The translations under genes were made by a program, and so were the position numbers. Below are positions 19,457 through 28,817 of a stretch of DNA of 64,000 bases, piece by piece. The stretch is taken from positions 186,001-250,000 of the forward strand of contig JARUHG010000006.1 in the NCBI GenBank assembly GCA_031216755.1, written 5' to 3'. Position 1 is the stretch's first letter; each line of letters starts with the position of its first letter. The stretch comes from Lysobacter arvi (GTDB lineage: Bacteria > Pseudomonadota > Gammaproteobacteria > Xanthomonadales > Xanthomonadaceae). A model generated the notes under the pieces. That model was not told the DNA's origin. It was given only the letters and a program-made list of their open reading frames with translations, and did not search any database.

Positions 19457-20392
19457 ATGACGACTCACGCGACCGGCCCGCTCGCCGGCCTCACCTGGCT
19501 CAAGCGCGGCATCAACCTCGGCCGCCACAACGCCCGCGCGGTGTTCGGCGCGGCGGCGATCCTGATGATGGTGGCGACGCTGCCGAGCCTGCTGCAGCTG
19601 GCGGTGCTGTCGATCCTGAAGCCCGACCCCAATGGCGCGATGGCCGTGGCCGCCGGCGCGCAACTGCTTTCGATCGTGCTGCTGTCGCCGTTCATGGGCG
19701 GCTTCCTGCGCCTGATCGACGACACCGAGCACGCGCGCCCCGCGTCGGCGGGCGACGTCTTCAAGCCCTTCCGGCATGGGGGCGACGCCGGCCGGCTGAT
19801 CGGTTTCGGCCTGCTGATGACGCTGTACTACGTGATCATCGGCGTGGCGCTGATCACCGTGTTCGGCGACGGCCTGCTGGAATGGCTGACCAAGGTGATG
19901 ACCCTGCAGCAGGCTGGCAATGGCCGCATCGATCCGTCGCAGGTGCCCGAAGCGCCCGAGGGCCTGGGCAGCCTGCTGGGGTTGGGCTCGATCCTGTTCC
20001 TGTTCCTCGCCGGCGTGTATTCGATCGGATTCGGCCAGGTAGCGCTTGGCGGTCGCCCGGTGCGCCTGGCGATGGCCGACGGCGTGGTCGGCACGGCGAA
20101 GAACCTGCTGCCGATCCTGCTGCTGGCAGTGGTGCTCGTGCTCGCCTCGATTCCCGTCGGCCTCGTGCTGGCGGTGGTGTTCGGCATCGTCGGTCTGATC
20201 GGCGGGGTCATCCATCCGACCCTGGGCGCGGCGCTGATCCTTCCGCTCTACCTGGCGCTGATGGTGGTGATGTACGTGGTGATGTTCGGCGTCATGTACT
20301 ACCTGTGGCGCGACGTCTGCCGTCCGGCCGACGCGCAGGACGGCCGATCGCCGCCGGCGCCGCCGACCAACCATCATCAGATCGAGCTGTAA
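19457..20392 (+). CDS. BPSS1780-family inner-membrane protein
   Basis: The 311-residue protein has five or six hydrophobic segments, for example AAAILMMVATLPSLLQLAV, LIGFGLLMTLYYVIIGVAL and LLPILLLAVVLVLASIPVG, and a hydrophilic insert between the third and fourth. The opening GLTWLKRGINLGRHNARAVF matches the family annotated as BPSS1780, which has no known function. Its stop codon (20390-20392) directly abuts the stop of the convergent RDD gene with no spacer. Confidence 0.75.
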   Translation: MTTHATGPLAGLTWLKRGINLGRHNARAVFGAAAILMMVATLPSLLQLAVLSILKPDPNGAMAVAAGAQLLSIVLLSPFMGGFLRLIDDTEHARPASAGDVFKPFRHGGDAGRLIGFGLLMTLYYVIIGVALITVFGDGLLEWLTKVMTLQQAGNGRIDPSQVPEAPEGLGSLLGLGSILFLFLAGVYSIGFGQVALGGRPVRLAMADGVVGTAKNLLPILLLAVVLVLASIPVGLVLAVVFGIVGLIGGVIHPTLGAALILPLYLALMVVMYVVMFGVMYYLWRDVCRPADAQDGRSPPAPPTNHHQIEL

Positions 20393-21070
20393 TCAACCCA
20401 GCGCGCGTTCCACCGCCGCCTGCGCCAGCGACGCCAGGCGGCCGGTGAACGCGATGGTCAGCGCCGCCGCCACGCCTGCCTGCAGTAGGATCCAGCCGCG
20501 CACCCATCGCGGCAGGGGCGCGTCCTCGCGCACCACGCGGGTGCCGCTCAGACGGTCGTGCAGCGCCAGATGCGCCGGCGCAACGGCGGCCATCGCGTGA
20601 CCGAGGTTGAGCGTGAGCCAGGACAGCAGGCCGGCGAGCTGCCGCGCGATCGATCGGCCGAGGCCCGGCGGTCCGCCATCACGATCGACCACCCGCAAGC
20701 GCAGCGCCCGCTTGCCGAGGCTTCCCTGCCAGCGCGACCGCTCGCCGGCCACCTGCCAGACCAGCATCGCGATGGCGAACGCAACTACGGGCACGGCCGC
20801 TGCGCGCAGCAGCGCCGTCTCGAGCGCGGTGATCGCGCGTTCGCTCGACGCATCCGAGAGCAGCGCGAGGATATCCGGCGCGCCCCCCGCGTCCAGCTGC
20901 CGCGCGAGCGCGCCGTAAAAGCGATCGAGGACGCCGACGAACGCGGCTTCGAGTGCGTGGAGGTCGCGCGCCACGCGGCCGCGGAGGAACGGCGCGATCA
21001 ACGCGGCAATCAGCGCCGCGTCGAGCGACCAGGCCGCATAGCGCGGCAGCAGGCGCGCGGGCGCGGTCAC
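20393..21070 (-). CDS. RDD-family membrane protein
   Basis: The 225-residue product has the RDD signature: an Arg-containing first segment (LLPRYAAWSLDAALIAALI), then GKRALRLRVVDRDG and a second Asp region LALHDRLSGTRVV. RDD proteins are small multi-pass membrane proteins, some linked to ion transport, mostly uncharacterised. Its start overlaps the tatC stop by 4 bases, so it is co-translated with the Tat genes; no role in Tat export is established. Confidence 0.85.
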   Translation of the reverse strand: MTAPARLLPRYAAWSLDAALIAALIAPFLRGRVARDLHALEAAFVGVLDRFYGALARQLDAGGAPDILALLSDASSERAITALETALLRAAAVPVVAFAIAMLVWQVAGERSRWQGSLGKRALRLRVVDRDGGPPGLGRSIARQLAGLLSWLTLNLGHAMAAVAPAHLALHDRLSGTRVVREDAPLPRWVRGWILLQAGVAAALTIAFTGRLASLAQAAVERALG

Positions 21071-21864
21071 GCGGTGGGCGTCTGCCCCGGCGTGGTGCCC
21101 GCATCCTCACGGGGCTTGAGCCAGCGCGACGCCACGATGCCCAGCTCGTAGAGGATGCACATCGGGATCGCGAGCATCAGCTGCGAAACCACGTCCGGCG
21201 GCGTGATGATCGCCGCCACGACGAACACGCCGACGATCGCGTAACCGCGGGACTCCCTCAACTGCTGCGGCGTCACCCAGCCGAGCAGGACCAGGATTAC
21301 CAAGGCGACCGGCAGCTCGAAGCTCGCACCGAACGCGAGGAAGATCACCAGCACGAAGTCCAGGTACTTGGCGATGTCGGGCGTCATTGCGACGACTTCG
21401 GGCGTGAACCGCGCCAGGAAGCCGAACACCGACGGCAGCACAAGGAAGAACGCGAACGCGCAGCCGGTGTAGAACAGCGCCACCGCCGACACCAGCAGCG
21501 GCATCGCGAGCCGCTTCTCGCGGTGGTACAGGCCGGGCGCCACGAAGGCCCACGCCTGGTACAGCAGCCACGGCATGGTGAGCAGCAAGGCGGAGAAGAA
21601 CGCCAGCTTCACCGGCACGAAGAAACCGCCGGCCGGATCGACGGCCACCAGCCGTCCGCTTTCCGGCAGCGAACCCAGCAGCGGCTGCGCCAGCACCGCG
21701 TAGATGTCGGCGGCGAACGGCAGCAGGATGACGAAGACGAGGATCAACCCGGCGACGGCGCGGAGCAGGCGGGCGCGAAGTTCGATCAGGTGGTCGATCA
21801 GCCGCGGCTCGGCGCCGTCGGCGGCCTGCGCGTGCGACGAATAGGGGTCGTGGTCGCGGTTCAT
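21067..21864 (-). CDS. tatC: Sec-independent protein translocase TatC
   Basis: TatC is the multi-spanning receptor that binds twin-arginine signal peptides. The 265-residue protein has six predicted membrane segments and the family hallmarks HLIELRARLLRAV near residue 25 and FGASFELPVALVIL in the second half. The gene order tatA-tatB-tatC with 4-base overlaps at both tatB/tatC and tatC/RDD shows a compact operon. Length is normal. Confidence 0.96.
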   Translation of the reverse strand: MNRDHDPYSSHAQAADGAEPRLIDHLIELRARLLRAVAGLILVFVILLPFAADIYAVLAQPLLGSLPESGRLVAVDPAGGFFVPVKLAFFSALLLTMPWLLYQAWAFVAPGLYHREKRLAMPLLVSAVALFYTGCAFAFFLVLPSVFGFLARFTPEVVAMTPDIAKYLDFVLVIFLAFGASFELPVALVILVLLGWVTPQQLRESRGYAIVGVFVVAAIITPPDVVSQLMLAIPMCILYELGIVASRWLKPREDAGTTPGQTPTA

Positions 21865-22463
21865 CGTTGCGGCGCCCCGTCATCGCGAGCGAACGGATTC
21901 GGACGGGCGACGGGCGTGGGTTCGCGTTCCGAATCGGTTTCCACCGGCAGGCCGCGCGCATAGACGTCGTCGCCACTGACGCCGGGTTCGATCGCCTCGT
22001 CGCGCGAGGAGACATCCGGGTCCGAGGTGGACGCCAGCGCGCGTTCCTCGATGTCGGCAGGAAGCGCTGGCGATTCGGGTACGGATTCGGACGACAGCTC
22101 CGATGCCGCGGCGGCCGCCGCCCCGGACTGCGCTGCCGAGCCGCGCACGTCCCGATCGAGTGCGTCCAGTTCGCGCTGCAGCGATTCCTGCTCGCGCTTG
22201 ATCCGGTTGCGGGCCTCGTCGAGGCCTTCGTTGAAGCCCTGCTGGGCTTCGCGCAGCGATTCCTGCGTCTCGTGCAGGCTGCGCTTGAGTTCCTCGGCGG
22301 CCAGCTCGTTCTCGAGCTCGGACTTCACCGAGTGCCATTGCGCGCGCGCGCGCCGCACCCACAGGCCGGCGAAACGCGCGGCCTTCGGCAGGCGCTCGGG
22401 CCCCAGCACCAGCAGGGCCACGATCGCGATGACGAAGATCTCGGAGAACCCGATGTCGAACAT
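21861..22463 (-). CDS. tatB: Sec-independent protein translocase TatB
   Basis: TatB passes Tat substrates from TatC to TatA. The 200-residue protein begins MFDIGFSEIFVIAIVALLVLGPERLPKA-like (membrane helix, then the GPERLP hinge), followed by an amphipathic helix and a long acidic, Ser/Ala-rich tail with a coiled-coil stretch (about residues 55-100). The tail is longer than in E. coli TatB and variable, as usual. Its ATG overlaps the start region of tatC by 4 bases at the stop. Confidence 0.95.
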   Translation of the reverse strand: MFDIGFSEIFVIAIVALLVLGPERLPKAARFAGLWVRRARAQWHSVKSELENELAAEELKRSLHETQESLREAQQGFNEGLDEARNRIKREQESLQRELDALDRDVRGSAAQSGAAAAAASELSSESVPESPALPADIEERALASTSDPDVSSRDEAIEPGVSGDDVYARGLPVETDSEREPTPVARPNPFARDDGAPQR

Positions 22464-22493
22464 GGCCGCCGACCGCCAGGACGCCGCGCCGCG

Positions 22494-22733
22494 TCAGCGC
22501 GGGGTGCGGTCGTCGTGCTTGGTGCTTTCGCCGGAGCGGGTCTCGTCGCGACGCTCGTCGCGCAGCTGCGCGGACGGCTTGTCCGCATCGTCGTCGCCGT
22601 CGCGCATGCCCTTCTTGAAGCCCTTCACGGCTTCGCCGAGGTCCTTGCCGACGTTGCCCAGGCGCTTGGTGCCGAACACCAGCACCACGATCACCAGCAC
22701 GATCAGCCAGTGCCAAAGACTCAAACCGCCCAT
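22494..22733 (-). CDS. tatA: Sec-independent protein translocase TatA
   Basis: TatA forms the protein-conducting oligomer. The 79-residue protein has the short helix [20 protein letters not shown], the conserved FGTKRL hinge, the amphipathic helix [18 protein letters not shown] and a charged C-terminal tail. It is the promoter-proximal gene of the tatABC-RDD unit, 30 bases before tatB. Confidence 0.96.
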   Translation of the reverse strand: MGGLSLWHWLIVLVIVVLVFGTKRLGNVGKDLGEAVKGFKKGMRDGDDDADKPSAQLRDERRDETRSGESTKHDDRTPR

Positions 22734-22839
22734 GAGGAATGTCCGCGGGGAAATGGAGGTTCAGGATACCGCAGCGTCATGACGGTCGCTGTCATCTGCG
22801 CGCGTGCGGAGGGTTAAGAACGTGACGGCCGCACGCCGG

Positions 22840-23748
22840 TCAGGGCAGCGGCTCGGCCTGAACCGGGCTTTCCACCGTCTCGAAGGCCGACGGCTGCGGC
22901 GCCTGTTGCGGGGCGTGCAGCGGCGCCGTCGTGGCCGCGCCCGCCGCCGGAACGCTGGCCGGCGCAGCGGAACCCGCCGTCGAGCTCGCCGGACGGGGCG
23001 CGGAGGCGCGGGCGTTCGCATCGGCGCTCGCGTTGGAGCGGGCGGTGCGGGCGATGTTGCTGGCTTCTTCCAGGCGGTCGCGGAAATCGACCACCGCCGT
23101 CGACGGCTGCCCGTTCGCGCGACCTTCGAAGATCATGCGCGGCGTGGTGTCGCGGCCGTAGACCGATTCGTTCGCGTCGTCGTCGATCGACAGCACCGCG
23201 CCGTCGAGCGCGATGCCCGCGAAGAGGCCGCGCGCGCGCGACCAGGACCAGATCTCGGCCTTGAGCTGGCCGTCGGTCGCGGTGCCCGCGTTGCGGCCGA
23301 CCGGCCCGGCGGCCACGCCGGCATCGGCGCCGAGGGTGACCTTGCCGTTGACGATGTTGTCCAGGCCGCGGTCGCTGCGGAACACCAGCACGATGTCGGC
23401 CGACTGCACGCCGGCCTGGAAACCGATGCTGCCGCCGGTGAGTTTCACGAAGCTCGGGTTCGACCACGTGCCGTCCGGGTTCTTCACGGACAGCAGGCCG
23501 TGGCCGCGTCGGCCGCCGAGCACCAGGCCGACCTTGAGCGCGTCGGGCACCACCACGATGCCGCGCGCTTCGTCGAGCAGCTTGTCGGGAATGCCGGATT
23601 CGGGGATCTGCTGGATGTCGGTGAGCACGCGCACGGCCTGGCGCGCGCGATCGTCCTCCTGCGGGCCGGCGACGGCCGAAGTGGCGAGGCCGAGGGCGAT
23701 GGACAGGGCGGCGATACGCAGGAGGGCAGGGCGCGGCAGGCGGGACAT
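22840..23748 (-). CDS. SYLF-domain lipid-binding protein (YSC84-like)
   Basis: The start at 23748 is favoured by GGAG nine bases upstream and gives a signal peptide (LLRIAALSIALGLATSAVAG), so the 302-residue product is probably periplasmic or membrane-associated. Residues about 35-215 match the SYLF/Ysc84 domain, with ARGIVVVPDALKVGLVLGG, GGSIGFQAGVQSADIVLVF and IALDGAVLSIDDDANESVY. This domain binds phosphoinositides in eukaryotes; the bacterial ligand is unknown. The last 60 residues are Ala/Pro/Ser-rich and probably disordered. A CTAG box (23830-23833 area) precedes it. Confidence 0.87.
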   Translation of the reverse strand: MSRLPRPALLRIAALSIALGLATSAVAGPQEDDRARQAVRVLTDIQQIPESGIPDKLLDEARGIVVVPDALKVGLVLGGRRGHGLLSVKNPDGTWSNPSFVKLTGGSIGFQAGVQSADIVLVFRSDRGLDNIVNGKVTLGADAGVAAGPVGRNAGTATDGQLKAEIWSWSRARGLFAGIALDGAVLSIDDDANESVYGRDTTPRMIFEGRANGQPSTAVVDFRDRLEEASNIARTARSNASADANARASAPRPASSTAGSAAPASVPAAGAATTAPLHAPQQAPQPSAFETVESPVQAEPLP

Positions 23749-24006
23749 GGCGTACTCCAATGAAGACTCGACGATGCGCAGCAGGGGAGGTTCGAGCATT
23801 CGACCGCCGGCGCGGCAGTCGGTTCAGGCTAGTGATACGGCAATGAATCCTTACCGAATCGGCGCGTGCGTCAAGCGCCGCAAGTGCAGTGGCCTCGCCT
23901 ATCCTGAGTAATCCGGCGTGCGGATCGTGTCGCAGCCGGTCGATCCCCGAGCGATGCCGATGCATGCGCGCAGGTGATTCGCGCCGGGCCGCGCAGCTGT
24001 CATCCT

Positions 24007-25035
24007 ATGCGCATGCCCGCTTCCGCCAGCACCGACGCCGCCTTCGACGGCGCCTCGTCCTCGCCGTCCGGCGCCCCGCCGGACACCGCCCTCGTCCTGG
24101 TGAACCTCGGCACGCCCGACGCGCCGACCCCTGCCGGCGTGCGCCGGTACCTCGCCGAATTCCTCAGCGACCGCCGCGTCGTCGGCTTGCCGCGCTGGTT
24201 CTGGTTGCCGCTGCTGCACCTGGTCGTGCTGCCGCTGCGCTCCAAGGTCGTCGCGAAGAAATACGCGAGCATCTGGATGGGCGGCGACGACGGCGGTTCA
24301 CCGCTCGCGGTGTACACGCGCCGGCTCGCGTGGGCCGTGCAGAACGAGCTGCCGCAGCTTCGCGTGATCGACGCGATGCGCTACGGCTCACCGTCGCTGG
24401 CCGCGCGACTTCGCCAGCTGCGCGAGGCCGGCGTGCGCCGCGCGCTGGTGCTGCCGCTGTACCCGCAGTACTCGACGACGACCACCGCATCGGTGGACGA
24501 CGTGCTCGCCCGCGACCGCGCGCTGCCCACGCGCCTGGTCGAGGACTACCACGTCGACGACGGCTGGCTGGACGCCGTGGCCGATTCGATCCGCGCGCAG
24601 CGGTTGCACGACGGCTCGGGAGAACACCTGCTGTTCTCGTTCCACGGATTGCCGCAACGCCTCGTCGACGCGGGCGATCCCTACCAGCGCCACTGCGAGG
24701 CCGGCGCGCGCGCCATCGCGCAACGCCTGGGGCTCGCGGACGACGCGTGGAGCCTGAGCTACCAGTCGCGTTTCGGTCGCGACAAGTGGCTGGAGCCGAG
24801 CACGCAGCAGACGCTTCATGCGCTCGCCGGGCGCGGCGTGCGCAATGTCGACGTGGTCGCGCCGGGATTCGCGGTGGACTGCATCGAGACGCTGGAGGAA
24901 GTGGCGATGATGCTGGCCGAGGAGTTCGCCACGCTCGGCGGCACGCTGCGCTACATCCCCTGCCTCAACGACTCGCGGCCGCATGCCGTCGCGCTGGCCG
25001 GCATCGCCCGGCGCGCGTTGGACGACTGGCGCTGA
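24007..25035 (+). CDS. hemH: Ferrochelatase
   Basis: HemH inserts Fe2+ into protoporphyrin IX in the last step of heme synthesis. Signatures present are LVNLGTPDAPTPAGVRRYL, LPLYPQYSTTTTASV, the active-site SFHGLPQRLVDAGDPY, and SYQSRFGRDKWLEP with FAVDCIETLEE. The start is uncertain: ATG at 24007 or 24013 or GTG at 23974 all precede a 25-residue Ala/Ser-rich leader, and none has a good ribosome site; 24007 gives 342 residues. An 11-base tandem duplication (25026-25047) covers the stop codon. The next gene, an alpha/beta hydrolase, starts 25 bases later. Confidence 0.94.
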   Translation: MRMPASASTDAAFDGASSSPSGAPPDTALVLVNLGTPDAPTPAGVRRYLAEFLSDRRVVGLPRWFWLPLLHLVVLPLRSKVVAKKYASIWMGGDDGGSPLAVYTRRLAWAVQNELPQLRVIDAMRYGSPSLAARLRQLREAGVRRALVLPLYPQYSTTTTASVDDVLARDRALPTRLVEDYHVDDGWLDAVADSIRAQRLHDGSGEHLLFSFHGLPQRLVDAGDPYQRHCEAGARAIAQRLGLADDAWSLSYQSRFGRDKWLEPSTQQTLHALAGRGVRNVDVVAPGFAVDCIETLEEVAMMLAEEFATLGGTLRYIPCLNDSRPHAVALAGIARRALDDWR

Positions 25036-25047
25036 TCTGGCGCTGAT
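25026..25047. repeat. 11-base tandem duplication at the hemH stop
   Basis: CTGGCGCTGAT occurs twice in direct succession (25026-25036 and 25037-25047). The first copy contains the hemH stop codon; the second lies in the gap before the hydrolase gene. Confidence 0.8.
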
Positions 25048-25060
25048 ACAGGGAAGCACG

Positions 25061-25933
25061 ATGCCCGCACGCGGCCTGCACGAATTCACCCTCGACACGC
25101 CGATCGGGCGGATCGCCGGCCTGCGCGGGCAACCCGGCGGCGCGCGCGTGATCGCGCTGCACGGCTGGCTCGACAACGCCGCCAGCTTCGTGCCCCTGGC
25201 CGAGCACCTGCACGGCATCGAACTGGTCGCGCCCGACCTGCCGGGCCACGGCGCCAGCGCGCATCTCGCGCCTGGCGCCGACTATTCCTTCGCCGCGGCC
25301 GTGAACGCGGTGCTCGACATCGCCGACGCACTGGGCTGGGAGCGCTTCTCGCTGCTCGGCCATTCGATGGGCGCGGGCATTTCGAGCCTGGTCGCCGCCG
25401 CGTGCCCGCAGCGCGTGGAGCGGCTGGTCGCGATCGAAGCCCTCGGCGCGCTGGCCGAAGTACCCGAACGCACCGTGTCGCGCCTGCGCGAGGCGATCGC
25501 GGCGTATCGCGCGCTCCGCGGCAAATCCCTGCGCGTGTTTCCCGACCTCGCCATCGCGATCCGCGCGCGCATGGCCGCGGGGGCGAACGTCGGCAGCCGG
25601 TTAGAAGAACGCGCTGCCCGCCTGCTCGTCGAACGCGGCGTCGTCCCGGTGGAGGGCGGCTTCACCTGGTCCAGCGACCCGCGCCTGACGCTGCCGACGA
25701 TGCAGCGCATGACCGAGCCGCAGATCCGCGACCTGGTCGCCGGAATCGAATGCCCGACGCGCGTGATCTTCGCCGACCCCGCGCAGCCGTACCTGCCCGA
25801 TCCGCTGCGCCGCGAACGCGCGGCGCTGTTGCCGGCCGGCGAGCTGATCGTGATCGAAGGCGGCCATCACCTGCACATGGAACAGCCGGCCCGCATCGCC
25901 GAGGCGATCGGGGATTTCTTCGTGCGCGGCTGA
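25061..25933 (+). CDS. Alpha/beta hydrolase
   Basis: The 290-residue protein has the alpha/beta hydrolase fold with oxyanion region ALHGWLDNAASF, nucleophile elbow LGHSMGAGISSL (Ser about residue 102), a distal Asp region CPTRVIFADPAQPY and the catalytic His in IEGGHHLHMEQP. GGGAAG eight bases upstream supports the ATG at 25061. The substrate is unknown; close relatives are annotated as serine hydrolases or esterases. It probably shares a transcript with hemH. Confidence 0.85.
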   Translation: MPARGLHEFTLDTPIGRIAGLRGQPGGARVIALHGWLDNAASFVPLAEHLHGIELVAPDLPGHGASAHLAPGADYSFAAAVNAVLDIADALGWERFSLLGHSMGAGISSLVAAACPQRVERLVAIEALGALAEVPERTVSRLREAIAAYRALRGKSLRVFPDLAIAIRARMAAGANVGSRLEERAARLLVERGVVPVEGGFTWSSDPRLTLPTMQRMTEPQIRDLVAGIECPTRVIFADPAQPYLPDPLRRERAALLPAGELIVIEGGHHLHMEQPARIAEAIGDFFVRG

Positions 25934-25946
25934 CGCGCCGACGCCG

Positions 25947-26750
25947 CTACACCTTTCCGCACAACGCGCGCAGCGTGGCCTTCAGACGCCGTCCTTCGGC
26001 GTGGAAGTAATCGCGTTCCTCGCGCCAGCGCGGGCAGCGGGCTTCGACTTCCCGCCAGAACGAACGCGAATGGTCGGCGTGGATCAGATGACAGAGTTCG
26101 TGCACCAGCACGTACTCGAACGCGCTCGGCCGTGCGAGCACGAGCGAGAGATCCAGCGCCATCGAGCCGTCGGGAGCCAGCGAGCCCCATTGCGACGACA
26201 TGATCTTGAACGTCACCCGGCGCGGCGCGCGCGGCAACGCCGGCAGGTAGCGGGGCATCCAGCGGCCGACGTCGGCGCGGCCCTGCGCCTCGAGGAAATC
26301 GCGCACGGCGCGCCGCACGGCCGTGTCCCCGGCGCGCGCCGGATGCGTGAACACCAACGCGCCCGTGCCGTCGTTCGCGTGGTCCAGTCGCGTGTAGCGC
26401 CCGGCCTGCCAGCGCACGTCGTGGAGCGCGCCCCGCAGTGGCAACTGCACCGGCGTTCCCGGTTCGAGCGTGGGCACGCCATCGACGGTGAAGCGCTCCA
26501 GCTGCGCAGCAAGCCAGTCGCGATGCTGCGTCACGAAGCGGTCGGCCGCGGCGAGGCTGGCGCGCAGCGGCACCGTCAGCCGCGCGCCGCGTTCGTCGAC
26601 GGAGAGCTTCATGCGCCGCGCGCGCGGATCGCGCACGCGCTGCAGCGGCACGGTGCGGCCGTCGGGCAGCTCGATGTCGAGCGTCTCGCGCTCCACCGTG
26701 CGCGGCGTGGGCGCGAACAGGCGGGCGAGTGGGCGCAGCGGAGACGGCAT
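25947..26750 (-). CDS. YgjP-like zinc metallopeptidase (DUF45/M48 family)
   Basis: The 267-residue protein carries LVHELCHLIHADHSRSFW, a classic HExxH zinc motif followed by a third His (the YgjP/WLM arrangement H-x3-H-x-H). The N-terminal half, including ARRMKLSVDERGARLTVP, matches the DUF45 domain. Family members are cytoplasmic, and the E. coli homologue has been linked to restriction-modification gene neighbourhoods, but the substrate is unknown. There is no restriction system here. The gene is convergent with the hydrolase and 109 bases downstream of rdgC. Confidence 0.85.
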   Translation of the reverse strand: MPSPLRPLARLFAPTPRTVERETLDIELPDGRTVPLQRVRDPRARRMKLSVDERGARLTVPLRASLAAADRFVTQHRDWLAAQLERFTVDGVPTLEPGTPVQLPLRGALHDVRWQAGRYTRLDHANDGTGALVFTHPARAGDTAVRRAVRDFLEAQGRADVGRWMPRYLPALPRAPRRVTFKIMSSQWGSLAPDGSMALDLSLVLARPSAFEYVLVHELCHLIHADHSRSFWREVEARCPRWREERDYFHAEGRRLKATLRALCGKV

Positions 26751-26859
26751 GGAGGCATCTTAGCGATGCCGCGTGACGATGTGCGCCCCGATCGCGCGTA
26801 CATCGCGCGACTTGCGCGATCGGCAAGCCTTCCCGACGCGCGGTACGGGCGCGGCGCGA

Positions 26860-27765
26860 CTAGGCCTCGGCCTTCGACAGCTTCAGCGCGCCTTCCAGCA
26901 CCGTGAACAGGCGACGGAACTCGCCGGCCATCAGCACGAAGCGGGCGTCGAGCTCGGCGCGCAGGTCGTCGCGCTCGGTCGATTCCAACTCGTCCACGGC
27001 GCCGTCGAGCAGCTTGAACTTGCGCACGACGAGGTCCTCGCCGAGCACGAAGGAGACGTGGTCGTCCAGGTTCAGCGCCAGGCGCGTGACCTGCTTGCCC
27101 GATTCCAGGTGTTTGGTGATCTCGTCGCTCTGCAGCTCCATGCGCTGCACCTTCACCACGGCGCCCTGGTCGATCGGATCGCGCAGTTCGCATTCATCGC
27201 CCAGCGAGAGGCCCTCCGGCAACGGTTCGCCGGCGACCCATCCGGTCAGCACCGAACGCGGTGCGACTTCGGCATTCAGCGGCAGCGCGGGGAAACTGCC
27301 GAGCGCGCGCCTAATCTCGCTGACAACGTTTTCGCCGGACTTGCGGCTGGAGGTGTCCACCGCGACCACGCCCAGGCCGGTGTCTATCAGGGCGTCGGTG
27401 CGGCTGGGCTTCACGAAGGCGCGCGGCAGCAGGTCGGTGATGAGTTCGTCCTTGATGCGCTTGCGCGTCTTGCCGCCGGGCTTGCGGCCTTCCTTCGCCT
27501 CGATCTCCGACAGCTTCTTGTTGAGCATGTCGTTGACGACCGACCCCGGCAGGATCTTGTCCTCGCCGCCGACGGCGAGCCACGTCGCGTCGCTGCGCTT
27601 GTGCGACATCTCGTCGGAGTCGCGCCCGAACGGCGAGATGAAACCGCGGCTGGAGAGTTCAAGCGGACCGACCGGGCGAAGCTGGCATTCGGTCAGGCCG
27701 TTGTCGAGGTCGTCGAACTTGGTGGTGGTGGGGAAGCGGAACAGCGTCAGGTTGCGGAAGAACAT
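26860..27765 (-). CDS. rdgC: Recombination-associated protein RdgC
   Basis: RdgC is a ring-shaped double-strand DNA-binding protein of the nucleoid that restrains RecA. The 301-residue length is standard. The opening MFFRNLTLFRFP, the block GFISPFGRDSDEMSHKR and the segment DHVSFVLGEDLVVRKFKLLD are diagnostic. It lies upstream of a repeat-containing gap and downstream of ttcA on the same strand. Confidence 0.96.
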   Translation of the reverse strand: MFFRNLTLFRFPTTTKFDDLDNGLTECQLRPVGPLELSSRGFISPFGRDSDEMSHKRSDATWLAVGGEDKILPGSVVNDMLNKKLSEIEAKEGRKPGGKTRKRIKDELITDLLPRAFVKPSRTDALIDTGLGVVAVDTSSRKSGENVVSEIRRALGSFPALPLNAEVAPRSVLTGWVAGEPLPEGLSLGDECELRDPIDQGAVVKVQRMELQSDEITKHLESGKQVTRLALNLDDHVSFVLGEDLVVRKFKLLDGAVDELESTERDDLRAELDARFVLMAGEFRRLFTVLEGALKLSKAEA

Positions 27766-27770
27766 TGAGG

Positions 27771-27867
27771 GCCGGGATTCGTTATTCGGGATGGGGGATT
27801 CGGAAAAGCAGGGTTCGACGACGACGGGCGCTTACGGATCCCGGATCTCGAATCCCGGATCCCGGGC
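27771..27867. repeat. Inverted clusters of GGGATTCG-type repeats
   Basis: Several GGGATTCG/ATTCGGGA units (27773-27803) face an inverted cluster with CGGATCCCGGATCTCGAATCC (27835-27867, given here in part). Such units are common intergenic sequence in xanthomonads. The right-hand cluster overlaps the last codons of ttcA, adding a tail FEIRDP to that protein. Confidence 0.7.
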
Positions 27868-28752
27868 GTCGTGCGGCTCGCCCGCCAGCCACGCGTGCGC
27901 GTCGGGCATCGGGGCGTCCCCGTGGCGGCCGAGCGCGAGGAAATCGAACAGCTTCGGATCGCTCAGCTGCGAGGGGCGGATGTCGCCGAGCGCACGCGCG
28001 ATGGTCTCGATCCGGCCGGGCGTTTCGCGTTCCCACGCATCCATCATTTTCTTGACCTGCTTGCGCTGCAGGTTCTCCTGCGAACCACACAGGTTGCACG
28101 GGATGATCGGAAAGCCCTTCGCGTCGGCGTAGGCGGCGATGTCGTCCTCGCGCACATAGGCCAACGGACGGATCACCACGTGCTTACCGTCGTCGCTGAG
28201 CAGCTTGGGCGGCATGCCCGAAAGCTTGGCGTGGAAGAACAGGTTCAGGAAGAACGTCGCGACCAGGTCGTCGCGATGGTGGCCCAGCGCGATCTTGGTG
28301 AAGCCGTTCTCCTCGGCGTACGTGTACAACGCGCCGCGCCGCAGGCGCGAACACAGCGAGCACATCGTCTTGCCTTCCGGCACCACGCGCGTGACGACCG
28401 AATACGTGTCCTGCTCGATAATGTGGTACGGCACACCGATCGATCCCAGATACTGCGGCAGCACGTGCTCGGGGAAATCCGGCTGCTTCTGGTCCAGGTT
28501 CACCGCGACGAGCTCGAACTTCACCGGCGCCTTCTGCTGCAGCTGCAGGAGGATGTCGAGCATGGTGTAGCTGTCCTTGCCGCCGGACAGGCACACCATC
28601 ACCTTGTCGCCGTCCTCGATCATGCCGAAGTCGGCGATCGCGCGGCCGACCTGGTGTCGCAGGCGTTTGGCGAGCTTGTTGTTCTCGTGCGCGCGACGCT
28701 GCGCGCGTTGCGCGAGGGGCTGGGGTTCCAGCAGTGGCAGGACGGTACTCAT
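27832..28752 (-). CDS. ttcA: tRNA 2-thiocytidine(32) synthetase TtcA
   Basis: TtcA uses ATP and an iron-sulfur cluster to thiolate C32 of certain tRNAs. The PP-loop SGGKDS is at residues 56-61, and the two cluster-binding pairs are CSLC (131-134) and CNLC (219-222). The core ends at the usual FDFLALG region; about 25 extra residues follow, the last of them encoded inside an intergenic repeat. Thus the native stop has probably been lost and replaced by a repeat-derived one. It precedes rdgC on the minus strand. Confidence 0.96.
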   Translation of the reverse strand: MSTVLPLLEPQPLAQRAQRRAHENNKLAKRLRHQVGRAIADFGMIEDGDKVMVCLSGGKDSYTMLDILLQLQQKAPVKFELVAVNLDQKQPDFPEHVLPQYLGSIGVPYHIIEQDTYSVVTRVVPEGKTMCSLCSRLRRGALYTYAEENGFTKIALGHHRDDLVATFFLNLFFHAKLSGMPPKLLSDDGKHVVIRPLAYVREDDIAAYADAKGFPIIPCNLCGSQENLQRKQVKKMMDAWERETPGRIETIARALGDIRPSQLSDPKLFDFLALGRHGDAPMPDAHAWLAGEPHDARDPGFEIRDP

Positions 28753-28817
28753 GGACCGTCCATTCTACCGGCGCGGCCGCGGTGACGCTGGCCGCGGCGT
28801 CGCGTTAAGCTTCAGGC

